A DNA stretch of 64,000 nucleotides from Leptospira ilyithenensis (GCF_004771005.1 NZ_RQHV01000066.1:83007-147006), one strand, 5' to 3'; counted from the first letter of the stretch, positions 1 to 9,139 are shown. Notes: generated from the letters alone by a model not told the origin. A program made the numbers and translations.

Positions 1-980
1 GCATCTGTGATCGATTGACCATATATCAAAGGTTTGGCGTCAATCGATTGATTGCCTTCTTTCAAATGGCTTTCCACCATTACACCTAAAATGTATTTGG
101 ATCCGGACGCAAATTGATCACCAACCGATTCAAGTACGATTGGTTGTCTTCGATAATCCTTTTGGCTATTTCCATGAGAACAGTCAATCATCACTCGGGC
201 TGGGAGATTACTTCGTTCAATCTGAGCGCCTAGTTCGCCTATTGACTGTTCGTCGTAATTCGGGCCTTTGTTACCACCTCGTAAAATCACATGTGTGTCA
301 GGATTTCCCGCAGTCTTGAAAATTGCGGAACTTCCCTGATTGGTAACTGATAAAAAATGATGAGAAGAACCGGCAGATCGAAGTGCATCAATCGCAATCT
401 GCACATTTCCATCCGTTCCGTTTTTGAATCCGATAGGAGCGGAAAGCCCGGAAGCAAGCTCTCTATGCACTTGGCTTTCCGTGGTTCTCGCACCAATCGC
501 TCCCCAAGAAACCAAATCGGCAATGTACTGAGGAGAGATCACATCCAAAAATTCGGTTCCGCAAGGAATACCCAGGTTATTAAGGTCGAGTAAAAGTTTG
601 CGTGCGGTTTGTAAACCTTTGTTGATATGAAACGATCCGTCCAAATTGGGATCGTTGATAAGACCTTTCCAACCTACTGTAGTGCGCGGTTTTTCAAAAT
701 AGACTCTCATTACGATAACAAGCTCTTCTTTGAATTTTTCAATCATGGGCAGAAGAAGGCCTGCATATTCCATAACGGCAGCCGTATCATGAACGGAGCA
801 AGGTCCTACAACAACTAGCAATCGTTTGCTGTCACGGCCGTGGATTAGGTCGGAGATATCCTTTCTTGTTTTGGTGACTACTTCCGCCGCTCTGTCGGTC
901 AAAGGAAATTCCTCCATAATTACGGAGGCTGGGATAAGGCTGTGCTCTTCGAGGATTCTTAAATTATCTGTTTTTTTCAT
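1..980 (-). CDS. aroG: 3-deoxy-7-phosphoheptulonate (DAHP) synthase, class I AroFGH type, 3' end cut by window edge
   Basis: Condenses phosphoenolpyruvate with erythrose-4-phosphate, the first step of the shikimate pathway. The ATG is at 980-978 and about 326 codons are present; the last 20-25 residues expected for a ~350-residue AroFGH enzyme lie beyond position 1. Translation by eye gives the family signatures GPCSVHD, VMRVYFEKPRTTVGWKG, SWGAIGARTTESQ, HVILRGG and GVMVESHLKEGNQS. These include the PEP- and metal-site segments of the E. coli AroF/G/H enzymes. It follows the rhodanese gene by 19 bp on the same strand, so the two are probably cotranscribed. Which feedback isoform it is (Tyr, Phe or Trp) cannot be read, so the symbol denotes the family only. 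Confidence 0.93.
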   Translation of the reverse strand, partial: MKKTDNLRILEEHSLIPASVIMEEFPLTDRAAEVVTKTRKDISDLIHGRDSKRLLVVVGPCSVHDTAAVMEYAGLLLPMIEKFKEELVIVMRVYFEKPRTTVGWKGLINDPNLDGSFHINKGLQTARKLLLDLNNLGIPCGTEFLDVISPQYIADLVSWGAIGARTTESQVHRELASGLSAPIGFKNGTDGNVQIAIDALRSAGSSHHFLSVTNQGSSAIFKTAGNPDTHVILRGGNKGPNYDEQSIGELGAQIERSNLPARVMIDCSHGNSQKDYRRQPIVLESVGDQFASGSKYILGVMVESHLKEGNQSIDAKPLIYGQSITD

Positions 981-999
981 TCTATCTATAGTAATTAGA

Positions 1000-1350
1000 C
1001 TAGTATTTTTGCATTGTCGGATCGACTAGATCGGAGTAAGCCAATACTCCACCGGCAACATTTTTAAAAGATTTAAACCCTGCTTGTCCCAGGATCCCGC
1101 AGGCCATCCCCGAGCGACCACCTGACCGGCAGTAGACGAGGATCTCTTTTTCCTTTTGGTCTTTTAATTCGTCGATTCGAGCTACCAATTCCCCTACAGG
1201 AATGAGTTTGTCCGTGCCGGGGACAAGTGCAATTTGTTGTTCGTTAGGATTACGAACATCTAAAACAAAAAAGTCATCCTTTCCTTGCGTTCTCGCATCT
1301 AAGCGAGCCTTAAAGGATTGTACATCAATTTCAGGAACTCCCACACTCAT
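1000..1350 (-). CDS. single-domain rhodanese-like protein
   Basis: A 116-residue stand-alone rhodanese (sulfurtransferase) domain. The start of the fold reads FFVLDVRNPNE (residues 27-37) and the active-site loop is CRSGGRS, with Cys74 as the predicted persulfide-carrying residue. There is no signal peptide, so it should be cytoplasmic. Its ATG overlaps the stop of the upstream ABC-F gene as ATGA (1347-1350), which indicates translational coupling, and DAHP synthase follows 19 bp downstream. The sulfur acceptor cannot be deduced from sequence. Confidence 0.9.
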   Translation of the reverse strand: MSVGVPEIDVQSFKARLDARTQGKDDFFVLDVRNPNEQQIALVPGTDKLIPVGELVARIDELKDQKEKEILVYCRSGGRSGMACGILGQAGFKSFKNVAGGVLAYSDLVDPTMQKY

Positions 1351-3281
1351 ACTGCACCACCTATCTCATCTAGCTCTTGAGTTGCAAGCTCCCACTTACT
1401 AGTTAGACTCGCAATCTCATTTTTAATTTCGTTATATGTATCCATTTCCATTTGAAAACTTCTGTTTTTATAGAACTCGGGATTTTGAAGTAACTCTTCT
1501 TTATCCTTTCGGTTCTTTTCCAATCGTTCCAACTTAGTTTCTATTTCCAGAATTTCTTTTTCCAGTTTTTTGCGTTTATTTTTGCTTGCTACGGATGTAT
1601 CTTTTTTAAGCTCTTTCTTTTCTTTATTTGCAGGCCAGGCGGGCTCTTCCTGGTCTTCCTTGTGGAACTTCAGATAATCGTCAAAGGAGCAGTTGAGATT
1701 TCGCAATTGTCCCCCGGACAATTGAAAGGTACGATTGCAAAGTCCTTTTAGGAAATCCGGATCATGGCTGATGATCAACAAAGAGCCGGGGTAATCGTAG
1801 AGTGCCCGTTTCAACGCTTCCCGAATAACAATATCAAGATGGTTTGTCGGCTCGTCTAAAAACAGGCAATTGGTAGGTTGCTGGATGAGAAGTGATAAAC
1901 GAAGACGGCTTTGTTCTCCACCTGATAAGTGTTTTACGGATTTGAAAACTCCGTCTCCGGGAAATGCAAAATGACCAAGTAAAGTCCTCGCTTTTTCTTC
2001 ATTCAATTCGGGGTATTTTTTCATTACCGTTTGAACCAGGTTGAGAGATTCGTCCAAATCCTCCCCGTGGGTTTGGGAAAAATAACCCAATTGTGTTTTT
2101 GGACCGTAGTAAATGGAGCCCGAATCAAGTTTGTATTGTTGCAAAAGAGTCCGCATGATGGTCGACTTACCGGCACCATTCGGTCCCACGAGAGCGATTT
2201 TATCCGTTGCGGAAATTTCCATTTCCGCCCCGTCGAAGATAATTTTTTTCAGACCTGTGATTTTGTCGGGAAAAGAAAAAACACCTTTCTCCATTCGGAG
2301 AATGATATTGCTGGAAGGAACAAATTGAAATTGGTAATCGGGTTTTTGGTTCCAAAAGGATTCTTCGGGATTTTCCACCCTGTCTCTTTTGTTCAATCTT
2401 TTGATAACGGATTGCACCTGACGCGCCTTAGTTGCCTGGGCACGAAACCGTTCCACCCATTCCATTCTGGTTTTGAGATAGGATTCTTCCTTTTCGAATT
2501 GTACTTTCAGCTTTTCCTGGATTTCATTTTTTGCTTCGAAAAATTCTTCCAGGCTTCCTTCAAATTCGAAAACACCTTGCGGATTGATCTCTACAATCGT
2601 AGAAACCGTTTTGTTTAAAAATTCGGGATCATGTGTGACCAGAACGAATGCCTGGTTTTGATCTATCAGATAATCTGCTAACCAGTTTTTGGTTTTGTCA
2701 TCCAAATGGTTTGTAGGTTCATCCAAAAGAAGCAGGTTATGAGGATTGAGAAGTGCGATTGCAAGCCCGATTCTATGATGGTAACCGGGAGAAAATTCCT
2801 TGGTTTTGCGTTCGAAATCGTTTTGGCCGAAACCGAGACCTGATAGAATTTTTTTTGCTCTGGATTCCAATCCATGCAAGTCGTGAGTATGGGCAAATTC
2901 TTCCAAGTCACTTTGGTCATGTAACAATGATTCGAAGGCTTCCGAATCCGGATCCGTCGTTTCAAAACGATGTTCTATATCGTTTCGTTTTCCGAGATAG
3001 TCATTGTACAGTTTGTTTTCGGATAAAACGGTTTCGACTACTTTTGCATCCGGGTTAAATTCGGGGATTTGTTGGAATAGGGAATGAACCGTATTTTTCG
3101 AGCGGATGACTTCACCTGACTCGGGTTTGGTTTTTCCCGAAGCCATTTGAAAGAGAGTTGTCTTTCCGGAACCATTCGGTCCCACAAGTGCAACCCGGCA
3201 GCCTGGTTTGATATGCCAGCTGAAGCCCTCAAATAAAACTTTGGGACCGTAGTGTTGGTGGATTTGTATAAATTGGATCAA
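1347..3281 (-). CDS. ABC-F family ATPase (Uup/YheS-like)
   Basis: A 644-residue protein with two ABC domains and no membrane segments, the architecture of soluble ABC-F proteins that act on the ribosome. Walker A motifs are at residues 34-41 (GPNGSGKT) and 366-373 (GPNGAGKS). The first Walker B region reads DEPTNHLD at 187-194. The second signature is canonical (LSGGEQSRLRL), while the first is divergent (FSPGYHHRIGL). The linker is charged and the C-terminal ~90 residues form a lysine/glutamate-rich coiled coil like that of Uup/YheS. The start is a TTG at 3281 with no clear Shine-Dalgarno; no ATG or GTG lies in frame upstream. The exact subfamily is uncertain. Confidence 0.9.
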   Translation of the reverse strand: MIQFIQIHQHYGPKVLFEGFSWHIKPGCRVALVGPNGSGKTTLFQMASGKTKPESGEVIRSKNTVHSLFQQIPEFNPDAKVVETVLSENKLYNDYLGKRNDIEHRFETTDPDSEAFESLLHDQSDLEEFAHTHDLHGLESRAKKILSGLGFGQNDFERKTKEFSPGYHHRIGLAIALLNPHNLLLLDEPTNHLDDKTKNWLADYLIDQNQAFVLVTHDPEFLNKTVSTIVEINPQGVFEFEGSLEEFFEAKNEIQEKLKVQFEKEESYLKTRMEWVERFRAQATKARQVQSVIKRLNKRDRVENPEESFWNQKPDYQFQFVPSSNIILRMEKGVFSFPDKITGLKKIIFDGAEMEISATDKIALVGPNGAGKSTIMRTLLQQYKLDSGSIYYGPKTQLGYFSQTHGEDLDESLNLVQTVMKKYPELNEEKARTLLGHFAFPGDGVFKSVKHLSGGEQSRLRLSLLIQQPTNCLFLDEPTNHLDIVIREALKRALYDYPGSLLIISHDPDFLKGLCNRTFQLSGGQLRNLNCSFDDYLKFHKEDQEEPAWPANKEKKELKKDTSVASKNKRKKLEKEILEIETKLERLEKNRKDKEELLQNPEFYKNRSFQMEMDTYNEIKNEIASLTSKWELATQELDEIGGAV

Positions 3282-3294
3282 GGGAGGCGGGGAG

Positions 3295-3316
3295 AAACCC
3301 GCTATGACACGGGTTT
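3295..3316. other. 7-bp perfect hairpin upstream of the ABC-F gene
   Basis: AAACCCG at 3295-3301 and CGGGTTT at 3310-3316 form a perfect 7-bp inverted repeat with an 8-nt loop, in the 54-bp gap between the 53-residue ORF and the ABC-F start. A T-rich tract (GATTTTT) follows on the plus strand only, so it does not look like a terminator for the minus-strand genes. It could be a leader structure for the ABC-F gene, which lacks a good ribosome-binding site. Confidence 0.4.
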
Positions 3317-3335
3317 GATTTTTAGAGGATTAACC

Positions 3336-3497
3336 TTATTTTTTGGCTAATAGTTCCTCTTTTCTTTCACGAAGGTGTTTAATGTACTGGCTGGATTGCC
3401 CGTTCATTGACTCTGCGGATTTTTTAATGGCAGCATCGATCTCATCGATGGTCATTTTGGATATCTTCTTGTTTTTCTTTTCTTTTTCTTCAGCCAT
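3336..3497 (-). CDS. 53-residue charged hypothetical protein
   Basis: A short ORF with ATG at 3497-3495 and TAA at 3338-3336. It begins MAEEKEKKNKKISKMTIDEI and ends KHLRERKEELLAKK. It is very lysine/glutamate-rich and predicted helical, with no signal peptide or membrane segment. A Shine-Dalgarno (AAAAGGGG) lies 9 nt before the ATG, which supports real translation. It is on the same strand as, and 54 bp upstream of, the ABC-F gene, suggesting a shared transcript. I do not recognise a family. Confidence 0.65.
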   Translation of the reverse strand: MAEEKEKKNKKISKMTIDEIDAAIKKSAESMNGQSSQYIKHLRERKEELLAKK

Positions 3498-3698
3498 GGA
3501 AGTTTTCCCCTTTTAGGTACGTCACTAAGATTCTTCCAGGATTGTTGTACTCGGGCCCCAGGCAAGAAATAATCTTTGTGTAAGAACGGTATTAGGGGCA
3601 TTTTGCCTTTAGTTTCGGAGCTCGGCAAAGCGAGCGGGGCTTCCGAATTTAAGAGAGAAAACTGATTTGCCAAAAGATAGTGCGATTCCAAAATCAAG

Positions 3699-4553
3699 TT
3701 GTTGAAACGAATCCACTTTTTTTTCAAACATCTTTACGATTATGACATCCACGGTTTGGCCTCCGAGATCTCATTTACGTTCCTTCTCACTTTATTTCCT
3801 TTGCTAGTTGTGTTTGTTTCCCTTTTGGGAATTGCACAAGATCCGAAAACGATCAATATGCTCACCGACCAGGTAGGGAAGGTTCTTCCTCAGCCTATCT
3901 TTCAACCGATAGACAAAAGCATCGAAAATTTAACAAAAGTTAAAAGTATTAAGATACTCACCTTAAGTCTTATTTTTTCCTTTTTTTCCTGTCTTGCCAT
4001 TTTCGGTGCGATCGGAAAAGCATTGCGATTCATTAATGATGACGATTCCAAAATCGGTTTTTTTAGAAACCAATGGATCAATTTACGTTTGCTGCTTGTA
4101 GCAGGTGGTTTGTTGATTTTATATTTTTATATCAGCTACGGGTTATTTCATTTCGAGAAATATTTATTCAGAAATTGGAAAGTATCCGTATTCAGAAAAT
4201 ACCCTGAGATTTTTTTACCCATCATCGCATTCTTAATCATTGTTAGTTTGTTTACTTTTTTTTATTCCTATGTTTCAAAAAAAAGAACCTTATTTAAAGA
4301 TAGTTTGCCCGGCGCGATTCTTGCCGCATCATTATGGGTACCCGTTACACTCGGTTATCAATCTTATTTGCAGTTTAAAGATGCTGCCGTAAATTATTCT
4401 TTCGCTTACGATTTGCTTTCCAAGATGGTAGTGCTAATGATATTTGCTTATATGAACGCCACTTTTTTTCTTTGGGGCGCCGTATGGAATCGAATCAGCA
4501 ATTTTGATCTTGTGAAAAAACCGAAAAAAAGAGTCAAATATGAAGATCAATGA
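3699..4553 (+). CDS. YihY/BrkB family inner-membrane protein
   Basis: A 284-residue polytopic membrane protein with about six hydrophobic segments, starting with LASEISFTFLLTLFPLLVVF near residues 20-39. This matches the YihY/BrkB (once called RNase BN) family, whose transported substrate or role is not settled. The start is uncertain: the frame is closed by a TAG a few codons upstream and offers only adjacent TTG codons at 3699 and 3702, with no strong ribosome-binding site. The C-terminus is basic (KKPKKRVKYEDQ). It converges with the next gene, leaving 28 bp between stops. Confidence 0.82.
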   Translation: MLKRIHFFFKHLYDYDIHGLASEISFTFLLTLFPLLVVFVSLLGIAQDPKTINMLTDQVGKVLPQPIFQPIDKSIENLTKVKSIKILTLSLIFSFFSCLAIFGAIGKALRFINDDDSKIGFFRNQWINLRLLLVAGGLLILYFYISYGLFHFEKYLFRNWKVSVFRKYPEIFLPIIAFLIIVSLFTFFYSYVSKKRTLFKDSLPGAILAASLWVPVTLGYQSYLQFKDAAVNYSFAYDLLSKMVVLMIFAYMNATFFLWGAVWNRISNFDLVKKPKKRVKYEDQ

Positions 4554-4581
4554 CAGAGGATCAAATCTTTAAAAACAGAAA

Positions 4582-4998
4582 TCAATCCAGTACGAAATCA
4601 GGTTCTAAAATTCTAGGACAAAAGGAAAGTATGATCGAAAAATAATGGCGTGCCAGCGAATGAAAAAGCCATTCTCCGCTTTCGCTGATCACTCCTGCCG
4701 AATCCAATTCGGTATAACCTTTCTTTTTAAACAACTGGTCCAGATTCCAATCTTCTTCTCCCGGAATGACTTGAACCTTCAGAAAAGCGTAAAATCTATG
4801 TTCGGTGGTATCGTAACGGAATACAAGCGCTCTTCCCGCAAGAGGATTGCGGACTGTAAATGTCATCCAAGTGTTTCCAACCAATTCTTCATTGGAAATC
4901 AGATCGTAAATTTCCCAATCGGATTCTCCTTCTTCTCCGAAAAATTCGCGAAAGGAAGAACGAAATGCCTCTCCAAAATTCTGGTCTACTATACCCAT
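4582..4998 (-). CDS. hypothetical protein, 138 residues
   Basis: I do not recognise this family. The protein is soluble-looking, acidic in its first half (REFFGEEGESDWEIYDL) and ends hydrophobic (FCPRILEPDFVLD). There is no signal peptide or obvious catalytic motif. It is monocistronic and convergent with the YihY gene. Codon use resembles that of its neighbours, which supports a real gene; the function is unknown. Confidence 0.7.
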   Translation of the reverse strand: MGIVDQNFGEAFRSSFREFFGEEGESDWEIYDLISNEELVGNTWMTFTVRNPLAGRALVFRYDTTEHRFYAFLKVQVIPGEEDWNLDQLFKKKGYTELDSAGVISESGEWLFHSLARHYFSIILSFCPRILEPDFVLD

Positions 4999-5288
4999 TT
5001 GTTTTTTTTATAAAGTTCGTATCCTTTCTTTAAAGCAAACCGAATATCTTTTTTTATTTTTGTATCCGAGGATCTGGTAGGAAAACAGGTACCAAATAAA
5101 ATCTTACATAGAGCCGGATTGGAGGGGAATTTCCCAAAAATAGGGCCCTTTTCGTTTTCTTTTTTGTTTTGGGAATAGGAATAAACCTAAAGCCGTGACG
5201 AAAGTTGGGAAGAAAAAAAAGGAATCTTCTTTTCATATAGAACGATCCTTGAGAGGATATTATATCATCTCTCATGGAGGGAAAGATT
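4999..5288. other. 290-bp intergenic region without a gene
   Basis: I see no convincing ORF here. It separates a minus-strand gene from a plus-strand gene, so it must carry divergent promoters. The only structure I note is the odd-length palindrome GATATTATATC at 5256-5266, about 20 bp before the downstream start codon. It could be a -10 region or an operator. Confidence 0.4.
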
Positions 5289-5729
5289 ATGATCGAAACA
5301 GTTAATATCACTTGGCCGAACGGAGGCATAGATCCGCGTATTCATTGCCCGGCATGCGGAACTCAAGTATTGTCCCCGCTCGAAGACGATGGCCCCGGCT
5401 GTCATCACGTTCAATTCATTATAGATAGCGAATCGGGAGAATTTAATTATATTACGGAAGAGTTCGACGAGATTCTGGAACCGTTTCGTAAAAAAGACGT
5501 GCCTGATTTCGGAGAATGGGAAGCTACTGATACTTTTTTGGATGAAGCGGAGGCAGATACTTTTTTTGCCATGAATGTGATTCTCGCGGGAGAAAGAGAA
5601 GATGGGGAGGATTCGGTATGTTTGCGTATCGGATACGAATTATTTTTCGATGAAGACCAACAAGAGTTATACGATGAGTTGGAAAAACGTCACGATGAAG
5701 AAGGCCTTCATGATCATAGCCAAAATTAA
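5289..5729 (+). CDS. hypothetical acidic protein with CPAC zinc-ribbon-like motif
   Basis: I chose the ATG at 5289 because GGAGGGAAAG lies just before it; the ATG at 5274 would place that Shine-Dalgarno inside the ORF. The product is 146 residues and highly acidic (many Asp/Glu), with CPAC at residues 20-23 and a further Cys-His-His (GPGCHHVQF) near residue 37, suggesting a small metal site. There is no signal peptide. The family is not recognised. The next gene starts 10 bp downstream, so the two are probably cotranscribed. Confidence 0.72.
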   Translation: MIETVNITWPNGGIDPRIHCPACGTQVLSPLEDDGPGCHHVQFIIDSESGEFNYITEEFDEILEPFRKKDVPDFGEWEATDTFLDEAEADTFFAMNVILAGEREDGEDSVCLRIGYELFFDEDQQELYDELEKRHDEEGLHDHSQN

Positions 5730-5739
5730 GGAGAGATAG

Positions 5740-6294
5740 ATGTTACTAAGAATCTTAAATTTATTATTATTCGCATTTAGCATTTCCAATTGTCTGATCA
5801 GTTACAGAGACTACGACAAGATTCCTCCTGTTCCTGCGCAGGAAAAACAATATGATTCGGAATTTGTTTACGGACTTCCTACTTTTCCCCAATTCAATTT
5901 GGGAGGAAGAGAAGCATTGAAAACATATTTTGATTCAAAGTCCCCTTTTAAAAAGACAACGGAAGGAAGTGATATACCGAGAAACGGGTATTTGGTGAAT
6001 GTCAAAGTGAATTATAGAAGTCCTTCGACTCCGGCGCTTGCTTTTATTACTTTATCCGCTTTGACGGCGACAATCCTCCCGGCATGGTCCAAACAAGACG
6101 GGTATGATATCCAATATCATCTTTATAAAAACGGAAAACTCGTTCAAGTGTACGAATATCATGTATTTCGAAATTACACACAATGGATCCTCTTGAGTTT
6201 TCTTGTTTGGGTGAATTTGGACAGTGCTACCGAAAAGGAAGTATTCGAACGAGTTACCAATCAATTTTTCGACGATGCCAAATCTCATTTTTAA
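5740..6294 (+). CDS. putative lipoprotein, 184 residues
   Basis: It begins MLLRILNLLLFAFSISNC, a short hydrophobic signal with a spirochaete-type lipobox (SISNC, Cys18), so it is probably a lipidated envelope protein. A clear Shine-Dalgarno (AGGAGAGAT) precedes the ATG. The middle has two hydrophobic stretches (ALAFITLSALTATILPAW and QWILLSFLVWVNL) that could be membrane segments, which is unusual for a simple lipoprotein. The family is not recognised. The downstream permease gene starts 11 bp after its stop. Confidence 0.72.
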   Translation: MLLRILNLLLFAFSISNCLISYRDYDKIPPVPAQEKQYDSEFVYGLPTFPQFNLGGREALKTYFDSKSPFKKTTEGSDIPRNGYLVNVKVNYRSPSTPALAFITLSALTATILPAWSKQDGYDIQYHLYKNGKLVQVYEYHVFRNYTQWILLSFLVWVNLDSATEKEVFERVTNQFFDDAKSHF

Positions 6295-6304
6295 AGACTG
6301 AAGT

Positions 6305-7207
6305 TTGTATTTGAATTTTGAGATATTCAATCAATTTGCCCTGGGTTTTTACCCGGGGATTTTGACGGTTTTAATAGTTGGATTTCTTGTAGGGTACATC
6401 GCTTCGTTTTTAGGAATCGGAGGAGGATTCGTTTATACTCCTTTCTTTCATTCCTTTTTTCACCTAACGGCAGTTCAGGCGGTCGCCACTTCCTTGGCAC
6501 AAATGCCCGTATCGGCTCTCTCCGGATTATTTGTTTATTGGAAAAACGATAAAATCCGCTGGAAGGAAGGTTTCCTTCTATTGATTACATCCATCCCTTC
6601 CGCTCAGTACGTTGCTTGGAAATTCGGAAGATTTGAAGATACGGAACTGGGAAGAAAATTGTATTATGGTATGCCTGTTTCGGAATTTGTGTATTTGTTT
6701 GTTTTTACATTTGCAATGAGTATATTAGGGGTTTATAATTTAATTTCTTCCATCAAAAAGAAAAAAGCTTCCGAATTAAAGAAATCAAATCCTTTCGAAC
6801 CCGGAAGCTCTGCAAAAACAAATCTTCCCTCCAAACAAAAAACACTGATTGTTCTTCTGATTACCGGATTCTTTTTTGGTGCCTTCTCCTCCTTACTCGG
6901 GATAGGCGGAGGTTTTCTTGCAGTTCCGCTTTTTGTTTATTATTTTCAAATGGAGCCGGTGGAAGCAGTCGCTACTTCTTTTCTCGGGATTTTTCTAACA
7001 TCTTTGGGAACAACGATCCTATTTTATTTTCAGGGAAAACTTTATTTGGATCTTGCACTTGTCGGAACTATCGGCGGATTTTTCGGTGCGAGAGTGGGTT
7101 CTTTGAAGGCTGTCAAAGTAGAACCTTATGTGATTCTCCGAATCGCCGGTATTTCCCAACTAGTTGTTGTTACTTGGTATTTCTTTTCAAAGTTTCCGAA
7201 ATTATAG
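6305..7207 (+). CDS. TauE/SafE-family permease
   Basis: A 300-residue polytopic membrane protein built of two homologous halves, each carrying GIGGGF (residues 37-42 and 199-204) followed by a VxAVATS segment (AVQAVATS and PVEAVATS). This duplicated pattern is diagnostic of the TauE/SafE (DUF81) family, proposed exporters of sulfite or organosulfur anions. The halves are joined by a lysine-rich cytoplasmic loop at about 150-180. The start is a TTG at 6305, 11 bp after the previous gene; it has only a weak ribosome-binding site. The substrate is unknown. Confidence 0.88.
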   Translation: MYLNFEIFNQFALGFYPGILTVLIVGFLVGYIASFLGIGGGFVYTPFFHSFFHLTAVQAVATSLAQMPVSALSGLFVYWKNDKIRWKEGFLLLITSIPSAQYVAWKFGRFEDTELGRKLYYGMPVSEFVYLFVFTFAMSILGVYNLISSIKKKKASELKKSNPFEPGSSAKTNLPSKQKTLIVLLITGFFFGAFSSLLGIGGGFLAVPLFVYYFQMEPVEAVATSFLGIFLTSLGTTILFYFQGKLYLDLALVGTIGGFFGARVGSLKAVKVEPYVILRIAGISQLVVVTWYFFSKFPKL

Positions 7208-7217
7208 TCCTGCTATT

Positions 7218-8411
7218 TCAGATTAATATTTCTTTCAAATCCCTTCGGGGAGATTCATAATGATAATCGCTTCTTCCCAATCTACCCAACAATTGGATTC
7301 TTTCTTTTTTTTGAAGTCCCAGTTTGGATTTTATTTCATTATAAAAACCCAAACTTTCTGGGTAATCTTCCAAGGCTTGATTCATTGTATGAAAGGCGAG
7401 GTTTTTGCCGGCAGCGGCAAGACTGAAACGCATAAAATCCATTCCCGTTCGTATCCATTCTTTGGCATCGTCGTTTCCTTTGGAGATAAAAAGCACCAAA
7501 CCTTTGCTAGATTTTGCTTGCGATTTGAATAGCTCGATCGATGCGTTTTTAGATGCTTCCGAATGCCATCCTTCGTAACTTAAATCCAAAAAGAATTTTT
7601 TGGCAATCCATGCCTTAATCCCCGAAACTCCGTTTCCTTCCAAACTGAGTCCGTCTCTTTTGGAATAAACATCTTCGCTTTCCTTTCTAAACCAAACTCT
7701 CGTTACTTCATTTTGTGCTTTCAGGTTTGTTTCCATTGCAAATGAGTCTATGAGAAAAGGCAGGTAAGACTGTATCTGATCTTCACCCAAAATAAATTTA
7801 AGTTGAATTGAGTTAGGATTTGTTAAGTTCCTTAGTTCTTTGGATTCATCTTCCGTAATCCAATCTCCGGAATATTCGCTTCGGTTCATTTGTCTTTTGG
7901 GAAGTGATAAAAACAGAGAATCTTGTGTTCGTTGCTTTATGGGAGAAATTTGAAATCCTGCCACTGGTAGAACATTCATTTGTTTGGCGGACGGAATTCC
8001 TTTGGGAAATAAGGAAATTTTAGAATCATATCCTAGAGCATCTGCCGCCAATTTCGCCAACTCCAAATAAGTTCCTTGGGTATGATAAAACTGTCTGTTG
8101 ATAGGATCAATGGCTGGGAGGGTTCTTTTATCATCTCCGTAAAGCAAAAAGGAAGAATCGGATTCGATTTTAATCCTCCATGGCTGCGTATTATGCGAAT
8201 TAGGTGCAATAGTTGCCGTGAGAATGATTTTTTCTATGGGTTTTTTGAGGCCGATGTTTTCCGCATATAGAAAAGGATCTTGTCGGAAGATTTGGGATTC
8301 CTCTTTTCCATAAGCATATAACTTTCCCAGAACGGGAGATAGGGAGAAAATAGCACTTGTTTGAAAAACTTTAAAGATGAATTTTTTACGTGAAAAAAAC
8401 GGATGATTCAT
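7218..8411 (-). CDS. Acg-like nitroreductase-family protein, exported or membrane-anchored
   Basis: A 397-residue protein with a nitroreductase/Acg-type FMN-binding pattern. APNSHNTQPWRI at residues 69-80 is the N-terminal FMN-contact motif, and a later LGRLGRSDYHYESPRRDL segment resembles the family C-terminus. The N-terminus (SRKKFIFKV followed by a hydrophobic stretch) looks like a Tat-type or uncleaved anchor signal, although the usual twin arginine is Arg-Lys here. Some Acg-like proteins may store flavin rather than catalyse. It is divergent from the DsbA-family gene by 45 bp. Confidence 0.8.
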   Translation of the reverse strand: MNHPFFSRKKFIFKVFQTSAIFSLSPVLGKLYAYGKEESQIFRQDPFLYAENIGLKKPIEKIILTATIAPNSHNTQPWRIKIESDSSFLLYGDDKRTLPAIDPINRQFYHTQGTYLELAKLAADALGYDSKISLFPKGIPSAKQMNVLPVAGFQISPIKQRTQDSLFLSLPKRQMNRSEYSGDWITEDESKELRNLTNPNSIQLKFILGEDQIQSYLPFLIDSFAMETNLKAQNEVTRVWFRKESEDVYSKRDGLSLEGNGVSGIKAWIAKKFFLDLSYEGWHSEASKNASIELFKSQAKSSKGLVLFISKGNDDAKEWIRTGMDFMRFSLAAAGKNLAFHTMNQALEDYPESLGFYNEIKSKLGLQKKERIQLLGRLGRSDYHYESPRRDLKEILI

Positions 8412-8456
8412 AAAATTTGATAGTCCCCTTCCGACCGGTATAAAGTCTAAATTACA

Positions 8457-9110
8457 ATGGCTCCTTCTCCACTCAAAATTGATATTGTTTCCGATGTAGT
8501 ATGCCCTTGGTGTTACGTAGGCAAAAGAAAATTGGAAATCGCTCTGGACCGATTAGGTGATCGAGTCGTGCCGGAAATCAAGTGGAGGCCTTTTCAGTTA
8601 AACCCGGAATTGCCCGAAGAAGGCGTTCCTTACCGGGAGCACTTGGTTGCAAAGTTCGGAAATGAACGTGGGTTAGATGCTGCCTGGGAAAGGATCATGA
8701 AAATAGGAATCGATATAGGGATTCCGTTTCATTTTGAAAAAATCGAACGAGCTCCCAATACTTTAAAATTGCATACATTCTTGAGCCTTCTCACCGATTC
8801 AGCCAAGCAAGACAAGATGGCGGATCTTTTCTTTCAGTCTCATTTTATCTTAGGCGCCGATCTTACGAACCGGGCAGTTGTGTATGATATTGTAAAACAA
8901 TTTATCTCGGATGAATCCATCTTCAATGATGTTTGGGATAAGGGTATGGGAACAAACGATATCCGCCAAGAGATAGCTTATTATCATCAGAATGGAATCA
9001 GCGGAGTACCGTATTATATTTTCCACGGCAAATATGCTGTGAGCGGTGCTCAGAATCCCGAAGTGTTTGTGGATGTCATTGAAACGATTCTCAAAGAAGA
9101 GAACAATTGA
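8457..9110 (+). CDS. DsbA-family oxidoreductase (FrnE-like)
   Basis: A 217-residue thioredoxin-fold protein of the cytoplasmic DsbA/FrnE branch. The redox motif CPWC is at residues 16-19 within VSDVVCPWCYVGKR, and the cis-proline loop reads GISGVPYYIF near residue 180. There is no signal peptide, unlike periplasmic DsbA. The family includes polyketide-tailoring and oxidative-stress disulfide isomerases; the substrate cannot be told. It shares a 45-bp divergent intergenic region with the Acg-like gene, suggesting joint redox regulation (inference). Confidence 0.88.
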   Translation: MAPSPLKIDIVSDVVCPWCYVGKRKLEIALDRLGDRVVPEIKWRPFQLNPELPEEGVPYREHLVAKFGNERGLDAAWERIMKIGIDIGIPFHFEKIERAPNTLKLHTFLSLLTDSAKQDKMADLFFQSHFILGADLTNRAVVYDIVKQFISDESIFNDVWDKGMGTNDIRQEIAYYHQNGISGVPYYIFHGKYAVSGAQNPEVFVDVIETILKEENN

Positions 9111-9139
9111 TTCGTTAGAAACAACTCCTTCCTTGATCG

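Noticed and set aside
2031..2618. 195-residue plus-strand ORF inside the ABC-F gene
   Set aside because: Antisense shadow of a clear ABC-F coding frame; no domain, no ribosome-binding site, odd residue composition (very Phe/His-rich).
5054..5329. 91-residue minus-strand ORF in the 4999-5288 gap
   Set aside because: No ribosome-binding site, overlaps the start of a supported plus-strand gene, and composition is random-looking.
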